Shown here: positions 40,772-52,207 of the stretch, piece by piece
Layout of the letters: each line of letters begins with the position of its first letter
Position numbering within the stretch: position 1 is the first letter of the stretch
From: Bullera alba
Taxonomy: Eukaryota > Basidiomycota > Tremellomycetes > Tremellales > Bulleraceae
DNA: 64,000 nt
Assembly (NCBI GenBank): GCA_001600095.1
Contig: BCIX01000006.1
Span: forward strand, 248,001 to 312,000
Direction: 5' to 3'
Position numbers and translations under genes: made by a program
Notes under the pieces: generated by a model
Told to the model about the DNA's origin: nothing
Database searches by the model: none
Seen by the model: the letters and a program-made list of their open reading frames with translations, nothing else

Positions 40772-43700
40772 TCACCACGCCGATGTCGATGGTGCCCTGT
40801 TCGGCATCTTAACCGGCACCTCGTCTTCAGAGTCGGAAAGGTCCTCCATGAACTTAAAGTCCTCCGGCTTGGAAGCCTTGTATTGCATCGTGCGGTCGGC
40901 CTGCTCTGTGGCAAGGTTGTATCGCTGGCCAAAGATCTTGAGAGCTTGATAGACCGTTTCCACCTCGACCTCGATCGGCCCGGCCGCTACGAGGCGTCAG
41001 CCGAACCCACAGACGTACGTTTTGGGCTCTATCCGCAAGGCTAGCAAAGTCGGTGCAGGACCAATGGGATTGTGTGACAGGTAGATACGTCGTATAGAGC
41101 AAGGACTCACCGGCAATATCACCGATAGCTTGTAATCGCTTCACCTCCCGAATCAGCGTTTTCACAATGAACGACCATCTACACGTCATCATCAGCAACA
41201 GCCCCGTGACATGGTGCCACTGTACGCACGCCATTGGCATGAACGCGTCGAGGTCCGCGAACAGGTGTTCATTCATAATGACCTTGATGACGCTGGTCAA
41301 CCGACGGGCAATCGTCACTGCCTTGTCGTTGGGCGTGTTAAACGAAAAGACGTCGTAGAGGAACATCCAGGCGCAGCCGAGAACAAAGTGCTACGCATCG
41401 AAGCGTTAGCTTCAATCCAACTCCTCAGGACTCGCCCACGCCATTCGCAGTGGAGCAGCAGGTTTCGAGAGCGGTGTTCTATCGAAGCGACCGACTCACA
41501 ATGGCGAATAAATCCATTCTGGCCTTTTTGTCAAAGTACCACGCCGCGTCCCTCCCGTCCCACGTGTCCCAATCCGTGCGCCTCTCTGGGGCGAGGTGCT
41601 CTTCCGCCTTGAGCAACGCGTACTTGATTTCCTCGAATGCTTTCGGTGTTCTGATCTTTGCCGTCCGCATCCACCCCCTGGTCTTTGCCAAACCGGCTCC
41701 ATCGACTCCGGTGCCATTGGTGCCGGCGTTGCCGGCGCCGCTGAAGCCAGCGAGTCCAAACATCATGTCGACATCTTGACCCGGCTCTTCCGGATTGAAC
41801 GGCGAGTTTTCCTGCGAGGTAGACGTGTTGGCGGCCAGGTAGTTCATGTATTGATCATAGGAGAGAATGTCCTCTGCCCAACTGACCCCATTGTATTGCG
41901 TTGGGGGCGATACCGAGGGCAGAGCGGAGGGCGAGATCGAGGACTCTTTGAGCTTTTCGTACCAATCGCCTTCTGGGCGGAGATAGATCAATTTCGACGC
42001 CCGCTCCAGGATGCTCATACTCCTCATCCGAATCGAGGCGAGCGTTGCATCCACATAGTGAGGGAGAGGCGGATACGGGTGCTTCATATCGTATAGCGGG
42101 GCTAGCGTTAGATCGTCTTTGCTACTGATCAAGCCCTGCGCGATCAGCAGCCGTCCAGCATGAGTCTACTTACCAGCTCGTACTCGTACAGCGGGCGGGG
42201 AAACGGAGTGGTGATGCACTCGTCTGTAATCGCACAAGGCCATTGTGTCGCTATCGCCGAAGCTCGCTCCACAACGTATACCGCCCAGCTACCAACCGTT
42301 AGCCGGGCAACCCTCCACTCTAGTTGACCCCACTCACAATGCCCAGATCCGCTCCCCCAGCTCGATCGCGTCTTCGGGCGGTGAAATCATAAACGACTTT
42401 TTCCGCATCAAACCGACCAAGTCCGCTCGGTGGTCTGCAGGCGACGATGACGCTTTGAACACGTTTGACGGGATCGCATGCAGTCCGCACGACACGGCCA
42501 ACCTAGTTTAGATTCATGAGCTTCAGTTCTATAGAAGCCACTGCACCTACCTCAACGCTTCTCCCGTCTGCATCCAGCCCTCGTGGTATCGACCACAGCT
42601 GAACTCGTATACCGCCAATATGCTCGACGCCCGCACAGAGTCGATCAGGCGGTCCGATTGTGAGATCGACTCTCGGAGGCGTTTGATTGCAATCTCGTAG
42701 AAATGCGGTTCGAGCGCTTTGATCGCTGCAGAGGAAGATCGTTTTGCGGCTACAGTGTACATTGCGTAGAGAAGACTTGGGTGTGGGCGCTTTGCAGGCT
42801 GGAGTGCGAGGCTGCGGGGAATGAGACTAGGACAGAAATGGACCGATGCGTGACTCACCTCGCAAAGAACCGAGGGATGTGGATCTGCAGTTCATAATTT
42901 CTGATCCCAGCAAAGAAGATGTCGAGTCTGCGGCTCTCGTCAGTTCTGAAGCTGTGATGTAGAGCGTGGTTGAGGCTTACAGGTGATCTCGAGCGACTTT
43001 GGGCAGATCCGCAGCATCAAACCACCCTCCGACCAGGTCCTTCCCATCGGCAGGCTCCCAAGCGGCCGTGTCGTAGGTGGAGCTGTAGGCAGTGTAGTCT
43101 TGACCACCACCCGTCGCATTCTTGATCTCATCGCAAACACCGCCTTGTCCCCGCATATCTCCGTCCAGAGTGGTGCCGTTGTTCCCAAACGAGCCGTTCT
43201 CGCGTTGAGACGACGGAGTGCTTGTCGAATTGTTAGTCGAGGGCGAGGATTCATCCACCACCTCCATGACGTACGCGTGATACGCGGCGGAACCTGGGGA
43301 TAGCAGGTTGGAGTGGATGGAAGGTTGTGACTGTAGCATGGACAACGGGTCCGGTAGGGTGGAAGAGAGGAATTTTGTCGTCATGGCAGTTGCGTACTCT
43401 TCCGGAGTCATCCTGTCGTACCGATCCTCGCCGTTCGCAGGGGCAGGATTTGGACGCGGCGGGAAGGCGGTCGAGCTACTGGCAAACGAGCCCATACCCG
43501 AGTTCTCAGAGTATAGCTGCTGAATTCCATTTTGTTGGAAGACCGAGCCATTCACCGACTGATTCGCCATAGACTGACTTTGACTCTGATACGCAGTCGG
43601 TTCCTCCGTCGAAGTCGAACCCAACGATTTTACCAGATCCATGAATGATGGATCCAGAGTTGACCAGTCGAACCCGTCCAAAGCCCCAGCCGACGTTCTC

Positions 43701-44386
43701 GAGGGGGGCTGTATTGTAGTCGCGCTATTGGCAGCATTACTTCCTTGTGCGACTCCGCCATTTGCCACATTGGTGTAGCCGTACACTGGTTTCTGTTGGA
43801 ACCCCGATGCCCCGTTGAATGACTCTCCGTATGGCTGTTGTGACGAGCCCATGCTGGACTGCCCACTCTGCTCACTCGACGAATGGTGTACGAATGGCGG
43901 TGGTTGAGCATTTGACGTCGAGGCATTCTGGCCATATAAATCATTGACTCCGTTTGCCGAAACGCTCTCTCTCCTGCTCTGACTGCCCGCTCCTGCAGGC
44001 GGAGTGACGCCAGTTTTGAGCAGTTCCTCCAACTCGGCGACCTTGTCTTCTAGCTGTTTGACTCTTGACACTGGCTTTCCATTATCATACACGCATTCCC
44101 TCTGCAACTTCTTGCAGTGCTACCAGCGATCATCATCGTTAGCCATTTGGTACCCCAGTTTTCACATCGCCGAGAGGCCGAGAGAGACCTCTTTCCGATG
44201 ATGTATGAGCTTTGAGAAAGGTAGACATACCTGACAGCTGGGTTTATCTGCACTACACTTGATCCGCCTCTTCCTGCAGTACAGGCAAGCGTCCCCCCGC
44301 CTCAATGTTGCTTTCTTCCCATTGTTATCCAGGCCATTCCCATATGACGTGTCGTCCTCAATCGGCCCCGAGTCGTCTCTCGGCAT
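40772..44386 (-). CDS. Zn(II)2Cys6 transcription factor 2, AmyR/Xln-like layout
   Basis: The start MPRDDSGPIEDDTSYGNGLD leads to the zinc cluster ACLYCRKRRIKCSADKPSCQ then HCKKLQRECVYDNG, interrupted by one intron; spacing is C-x2-C-x6-C-x6-C-x2-C-x6-C. A short coiled coil follows (VKQLEDKVAELEELLKTG), the usual dimerisation segment. A long Ser/Asn/Gln-rich region comes next, then the fungal-specific TF middle region (LDIFFAGIRNYELQIHIPRF, ILAVYEFSCGRYHEGWMQTG, RSMSILERASKLIYLRPEGD, AWMFLYDVFSFNTPNDKAVT). It ends EDLSDSEDEVPVKMPNRAPS. The layout, with start-proximal zinc cluster and coiled coil, is common to many basidiomycete regulators; specific targets cannot be assigned. Exon boundaries beyond the first two were not all resolved, so the C-terminal half is approximate. 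Confidence 0.88.
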
Positions 44387-44847
44387 GCCGGGCGGTCTTG
44401 CGGGGTGCGAGTGTGAGCTGTAGGATCTGACGATATTGCTGTTGTTGTCTTTCGCCTCTGAGCTATCTGTCTATGAGAGAGATATCCAGTGTTGATGTCC
44501 TTTGACAACGCTCCTTGAATCACTTAATGTCCCCCTAGCCTCGAGCGATTCCCAACGCTGCCCAGACACTGCCGAACGATCTCTTTGCCCGATCTAATCT
44601 CGCATTTAGCCGTCCCTGGAGATCGGCGGCGAAGTCCGCTAGAGGGTCTTGGCAGATCGCGCGCCTTCAAGGTTTGCCAACTTCAGGCGCGCGGATAGGA
44701 ACAGCCATCGACCGTGTTAGGCGCGGGCTCGCGTGTGAGAGCCAGGAACGCACCGTAGATCTGTCCAAAGCCCAAGCACCAACAGCATCTATCTACGCTC
44801 TCGAGTTAACTCGCGTTCCATCTACCACAGGTCGACAGTTGAACATT
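44387..44847. other. Divergent intergenic region (Zn2Cys6 gene 2 / ArfGAP)
   Basis: 461 nt between two divergent start codons; contains both promoters. CG-rich palindromic GATCGCGCGCCTTC-like sequence around 44655 is the only visible oddity. Confidence 0.45.
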
Positions 44848-46466
44848 ATGGCCGAGGTATACCAGAAGAAAGAGCTGCTCGGGCTGATGAGCTCGGGAGG
44901 GAACAAGCGTGGGTCCTAGCGAAGATTGATTTAGCTCGGACTGACGCTCGGATGGCAGTATGCGTCGATTGTAATGCCCCGTCGCCGCAATGGGCGAGTG
45001 TGTCCTACGGGACGTTCATCTGCCTCGAATGTTCGGGTGTGCATAGAGGTGAGTCCCCGTCTGCTGTCTGCTGTTCAGTCGAATAGCAGCTGAACTTGAT
45101 AGGCTTCGGCGTGCATATCTCCTTCGTGAGGAGTATAACAATGGACAAGTGGTCAGAAGAGCAGGTCAAGAAGATGAAGGTGGGTGAATGTTCCCTCGTG
45201 CATGAAGGGCTCGTGAAAGCTGTCCTACCGTTGATCGCGACAATGACGGTTACTACATCACCCAGTCGTCTCGTTCAGTCGAAGAAACTGCTGAGGAGAG
45301 CATACTGATGCCCTTGCTAGCTCGGCGGGAACGAGGCTTTCAAGTCGTTCATGGAGTCGTACGGCTCGGAAGGAGGGTACAGCAAGGGAATCGGGATGAG
45401 TGAGAAGTACAACTGCTGGGCGGCCGCTCAATACCGAGAAAAGGTGGGCACACTGGCACTACTACTGGCGTTAAGCTGAACATCCTCGCTTCAGCTCGCT
45501 GCGGACTGCGCCGACCCACCTCAACCTTGGTCCCCATCATCGCCTCCTGCCAACTTTGGCGTCAGCTCGAGACCTAGTTCTGCTCAGGCGACCCGTAAAT
45601 CCCGAGCCAACAACAACTCTGCATCCCCATTCAACCCCTCGCGCAGTGGCACACCCGTCACTGCCGGACAGGGCGGTAGCGGCAACGAAGCATTCTTCGA
45701 GCGAATGGGTAATGCCAACTCGTCTCGACCGGACGACCTGCCTCCCTCTCAGGGAGGTCGATATGCTGGATTCGGATCGACCCCTGAACCGGAATACCCG
45801 ACCACATCGTCTTATTCCTCTCATCCGAGCTACTCGACCTCGTCGCACAGCGTGCCCACCTTGGACGAGCTCCAGCGCAATCCCCTCGGCGCGTTGAGTA
45901 AAGGCTGGGGATTGTTTTCTTCGGCTGTGGCCACGGCCGGGAAAGAGATCAATCAATCGGTTTTGCAACCTGGAATGACTCGGGCACAAGAACTGGCCGC
46001 TCAAGCTGCTGGTCGGGACGAGCGGGGTATACACACCGGACAGGGCGGCAGTGGTGGCGGAGACGACGAGTGGAAACGATATTTGGATACGTTTGCCTCT
46101 GGCGCCAAGCAAGCCGCTGGATGGGCGGGTCAGCGTGCTAATGAGGGTTGGGACCAGGTCAACCATTTGGCCAAAGAACGGGGCGTGGACCTAGATGAGC
46201 AATTCAAGCAGCTTGGTTTGGCCGGATCTGCGGCCGGCGCCGGTGGCAGGGGTGGATATGGACAATTGGAACGAGCGGAGGATGGAGTCATTACACCACA
46301 CGGCGGAGCTGATGCGGACGATGATTTCTTTGAGAGCTGGGACCAACCTGCAAGTGCAAAGAGCACTTCGAGTGCGGGGAAAAGCGCCACTGGGGCGAGG
46401 CAGGCGCAGAAACCCACAGTCAAGGACGACTGGAACAAGGACGACGACGAGTGGAAGGATTTTTAG
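44848..46466 (+). CDS. ArfGAP1/Gcs1-type GTPase-activating protein
   Basis: Five exons. The zinc finger is [20 protein letters not shown] then CLEC (C-x2-C-x16-C-x2-C), followed by [20 protein letters not shown] carrying the catalytic Arg of the ArfGAP domain. [10 protein letters not shown] and [15 protein letters not shown] complete the domain. The C-terminal half contains [20 protein letters not shown] with INQSVLQPG and GWGAGQ-like repeats resembling ALPS amphipathic, curvature-sensing helices. The end [10 protein letters not shown] carries an acidic/aromatic coat-binding type motif. These proteins stimulate GTP hydrolysis on Arf1 at the Golgi and drive COPI coat release. The first exon joins at AACAAG-C with a 47-nt intron; other introns follow the family's domain. 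Confidence 0.95.
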
Positions 46467-46657
46467 GCGGTTACACTATGGTCAAGTTGTAGTACGGCAC
46501 AAATCGTGCCGAGAGATGGATAGATTAAGATACAACACTATACGAAGTTTACTTATACCCGATCCGCAGTGTCCTATTGTCCCGTTGTCACCCTCTCCTC
46601 CGCCTGACCGGCACGAACAGTGCCTATGATCGGTCGGTCGAGTTCCAGTCTTCCTCA

Positions 46658-48628
46658 TCACTCTGCTACAGTATCGCCCTCGACCGGCGTCGCCGACGTC
46701 ACAGCGAGCTCTGGCACCAGACGCGCTATACACGCGGTATAGACCATTCCCACCATGTGGGCATTACACCCGACGTCGGATATCGGATCCAACAGGGCTT
46801 TCAGCTCGAGATGACTTGGGAGCAGCGTGCTGCGAATGGCATCTGGGCGCGTCAGCAGCATTCGGACCATGCGTACTCGGGACGAAGAGGTAGTCGACTC
46901 ACTTGGTATTGCCATACTGAGCCGCTCTTCCAGTTCCCGCCGCATGACTTGTTGCTCGAGGAGCGTCGGGTCGGGCGGGGTAGGCGCGGGATAGCCGTCC
47001 AGGGGGAAGAGCAGTCGTTCCAGCAGGTCGACCACTCTCAGAGCGCTAGAGGTAGTGAGGTGTTGCTTGAGCAGATGCGGGAGCAGTCTGGGATATGCGT
47101 CAGTGGAAGCTCTGGCTGAGGGGAGGCAGGTGGGCAAGGCTGGTGTTTACCGGGAGTCTAGGGACAAGAGCGATACGCATTGGAGAGAGCATGTCGCCTG
47201 GATCCAACCGTGGAGACGGATCTGAAGGGCCAGACAGACCCACCTGTCAAGAATGGGAGAGGACAGATCGAGCGCCACCTCCAGCACTCCCCAGGTGATC
47301 CTCGTGAGCCACTTGCGCTCCAGGGCCACATTCCCATCTATGCCCAAAACCGCTCTACCCAGGGATATCCACTGGGAGGTATACCTATTCCTCACTTTCG
47401 GGGCGGAGGAGAGAGTCGCCATCGTCCGTGTCGCCGTGGACCACAGTTTTAGGAGGATCATCCAGATCATGATTGATAACGACAGGATGGAGAGGTATGT
47501 CCGCCAAATTGCCTCCACGACCTGACCAACTGGCCCAGGCTTCACGCCATATGAAGCACCTTTTGACGTCGGCGGGGTGTGAACGCTCCCTGACCTTGTC
47601 GTCCGCAGTGGGATGAATTTGAGCAAGAGGGAGTACCAGAACCAACTGGCGCACAGGCGTTTGGCAATACCCCCAAGAACACTCCTTGCTAGCATCTCCC
47701 TGACCATGATCCGCTCGACGACCACGTTGTACTCCTCTGGCGGGAGGTATAGCCGGAGCAGAGAGTCCACCAGGGCAGTGAGCCAGATTTCGGAAACAGC
47801 GTACTGGGAGTTATCGTCGTTGTTGGGATTCGACTCGTGATCTAGGGCGTGCTCTGGCTGTGCCTTGATAGGTCGTACGGGTTCATTTCCTCCTTCAATC
47901 GCTTCATTCAGATCCCTCTCGATCACTTCCTCCCGGGTCGATTTCTTCGGCTCAGCCTCATCCTCCACACTCCCAGACGACCGGTGTACCGAGATGAGCG
48001 GTAGATGACGGTGATTCCAATCGTCCAAGTCGATTCCCCCTCGCTCGCCGACATGCTCGAATCCACCTTGTTGGGATAACCGTACGGCCTGCCTGGCTTT
48101 CCAGTATGTCTCAATGTGTATGGTAAGAATCGCCGGAAGGTCAAGTAGGATGAGGGGGACGAGAATTTCCGGATCCCGGGCGATTCTCCCTAGGATGGGT
48201 CGCAAGATTGGGAGAATGAGATCGTTGTTGATGTGGGGCAGTACGGATCGATCTTTCGTCAGGCGAGGCAGCCATGAGAGGATGTATGCTCGGAAGACTA
48301 GGGCTATGAGGTGGTACAGTCTACATCAGGCGGATCAGCATTCCATCCCGGGGTGTTGAAGGATAGACCGAGCTGAAATTCCATTGAGATGGCGAGACGG
48401 GTCGAGCCAAAAGACGAGCCCGACTCACCTCTCGTTCAACAGACTGAGCTCCTGACCTTCACCTTCGACTATACATGGCAAAGGTCTGTCCAGGGGCCAG
48501 GTCGGGAATAGCAATCTCCGGTGCAAAGGCAGATGAGCCGGTTCCCTCGATTCCTTGCCCGCCGGCAGCTCCGCCGGTGTGAGACCTCTACTTTGACCAG
48601 CACCGGGTCGGGAGGTCGGTCGAGCCAT
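46658..48628 (-). CDS. PXA-domain protein
   Basis: The start MARPTSRPGAGQSRGLTPAE leads, after a 96-nt intron, to LYHLIALVFRAYILSWLPRL, then NNDLILPILRPILGRIARDP and LILLDLPAILTIHIETYWKA. This helical order (LxxLIxxVxRxxIxxWxxxxTxD) is the PXA domain found in sorting-nexin-type and membrane-associated proteins. VDSLLRLYLPPEEYNVVVER, with REMLARSVLGGIAKRL, and hydrophobic LSILSLSIMIWMILLKLWST follow, the last probably a membrane segment. Three further exons supply LKQHLTTSSALRVVDLLERL, YPAPTPPDPTLLEQQ and a C-terminus ending ATPVEGDTVAE. No PX or RGS domain is seen, so it is the shorter fungal PXA-only type. Its role is not established; membrane association at ER-vacuole contacts is possible by analogy. 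Confidence 0.8.
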
Positions 48629-50340
<1,712 letters not shown>

Positions 50341-50804
50341 GCCCGGGCGGTACAGAGCCAGTCGGTCCGGATCAGCAGAGAAGGGCCTTTCGTTTTCGCT
50401 TGTTCTTGTTTTTATATTACTCTCTAGCTCTCGTCCGCAGACGATCGATGCACTTTTGACCGAAACTGCTCAGTGATTGCAGTGCCTGGTATCATATGTT
50501 GCTGTGTTGGTGGCGGCCTGTGAATAGAATAGCGAACTAGAGGGAGGATTCTTCGTGGCGAATCGTCTTGAGCTGGTCTGGGCTGGATCTTCATATGACG
50601 ACTTTGCCTTTCTGTCTCCCCGTCTCTTATAGCTCTTCCAACTTGAAGCCTGTGCAACGGACGGGGCTATGAATGGTTCAATCCTGTTGGTGTCGACGCC
50701 TCGCAAGAGACGAATGCCTGGTCTAGCTAGCTTGTTGATACATGTCGGTATAGAACGAATAACAACGCCTCGTCTCCCTAACCATCGATGACCTCCTTCC
50801 TCGC
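50341..50804. other. Convergent intergenic region (H4 / NDUFA13)
   Basis: The 3' flanks of two convergent genes. Minus-strand ORFs here are low-complexity extensions of the NDUFA13 3' end. Nothing supported. Confidence 0.4.
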
Positions 50805-51947
50805 TTATAAGACCACGATGGAGGTGGGGGCGTATTTCTTCGTGTTGAAGACCGACTTGCCGGCCTGGACGTCCGGTCAGCGCGCGCAACTCGTCACGGA
50901 TGCAAGTCGAATGTGATCAAGTGGACCCGGTTTGCGCGAGGGCTTGGGGTTTGGGTAAGGGGGACTTGGAAAAGCCGAGGGAACAGCGCGCCTGCTGGCC
51001 AGTCTGCAGATCAAGACAGTCTGGCTGAACCAACGCATCCCCACGCCATCCCGCCTGCGACCCATAGCTCGGAACCAAAGACCTCGAGGGCACGGCCAAG
51101 AAAAGAACAGACAGAGACCCACCTCCCATCCGTCAACGTCGCTCATGATGGATTTTTCTCGAGCGACCGCCGCTGCATGTCGTCTATATGCGTCTCTGTC
51201 CTGCTCAGCGAGGAGCAATGGGACCAGGTGGAGGCGGGACCATTGTCGTTCTCGGTAGAGCTCCCTGATGAATTGGTCAGCGATCATGGTCGGTGTTGTG
51301 CAGCAGGCAGAGTCTGGGAGCGGGATGTAGAGTATGGTAGGAAGTGACAGGATTGAGGGAAAGCGAAGTGAACTGTCAGTCGATGGCGACAGAGCTCTAA
51401 CGCCAGCGTGAGATCTGGGCGATAGTCCCCGGCGAGTGGGGAGGGCAGAGTGAGCTTGAGTGCCGCCATCGACTATGTGTGACGAAGGGCCTTCCGATAT
51501 AGCCCTCGAGCACTCGCTGCAGGAAGAAGCGACCCGGTCGTACTGCCGCTCCATCCCCAAGATGTCCTGGACCAACTCCAAACATCAAGCCCAGCATTCC
51601 ACCCCAGTCCCAGGATCTACCGTCTGCTTCCTCCCACTCTTCCAACTAAGACTCCCGCCCGAGAGACACCACGCCCAACAAGCTACTAGTACCCACTTTC
51701 GTTCGTTGTTGCCCGCGCCGACCTTGTAGAACCCAAAAGCGCACACTGCGCCTACGCCCGCAAACACGACCCAGCCTGCAGGACCCCGGATCGGCAGGTT
51801 TCGCTTGTACTTGATCGACTCGTAGCCGCCCTTCGGGGGCATGTCCCTGTGGTGCGGGTGAGCATCGACGTTGCGCCGCGGGATCCGACGAGGGACTCAC
51901 TGGAGATGACCATGCGGGGCTCTGGTGTAGCTCGGACCTGAGGACAT
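50805..51947 (-). CDS. Mitochondrial complex I subunit NDUFA13 (GRIM-19)
   Basis: Four exons (51901-51947, 51697-51846, 51123-51264, 50805-50864) sum to 399 nt, 132 residues. The start MSSGPSYTRAPHGHLQDMPP precedes KGGYESIKYKRNLPIRGPAG, then a single membrane helix WVVFAGVGAVCAFGFYKVGA. ELYRERQWSRLHLVPLLLAE and AVAREKSIMSDVDGWEAGKS follow, and it ends NTKKYAPTSIVVL. All are GRIM-19 hallmarks (DMPPxGGY, N-terminal polar segment, one TM, YxxRxWSRxxLxPLLxAE). It is an accessory subunit of NADH:ubiquinone oxidoreductase in the inner membrane. Its second intron (51265-51696, 432 nt) is the longest intron resolved in the window. The gene is divergent from the Gbp2-like gene, 260 nt apart. Confidence 0.96.
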
Positions 51948-52207
51948 GGTGGCTGAGTATCCCAGTGTGCTGACGACCTAGTGCGATATGTACTGGAGAC
52001 GGTGTTACCCTCTGTACGATTGGACATCAAGAGCGAGAGCAAGGGTGAGCTTAGAGGGGTGCCACATTCAGTCCCCTCTGCCGTGAGAATTGATTCCGTC
52101 CATCGGCGATTTCAAACCACACCACCGTCAACCTCTCTTCTCTCCTCTGTCATTCCATACCTGCATCCTACACAGTCCTCAACCGACTACCTACATACTC
52201 TGACACG
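51948..52207. promoter_or_regulatory. Compact divergent promoter (NDUFA13 / Gbp2-like)
   Basis: 260 nt between two start codons on opposite strands; a pyrimidine-rich CTCTCTTCTCTCCTCTG leader lies on the plus side. No TATA box recognised. Confidence 0.5.

Noticed and set aside
50877..51581. A 234-codon minus-strand ORF
   Set aside because: It reads through the long intron, one exon and another intron of NDUFA13 in the exon's frame; only residues around EKSIMSDVDGWE are real and they belong to NDUFA13.
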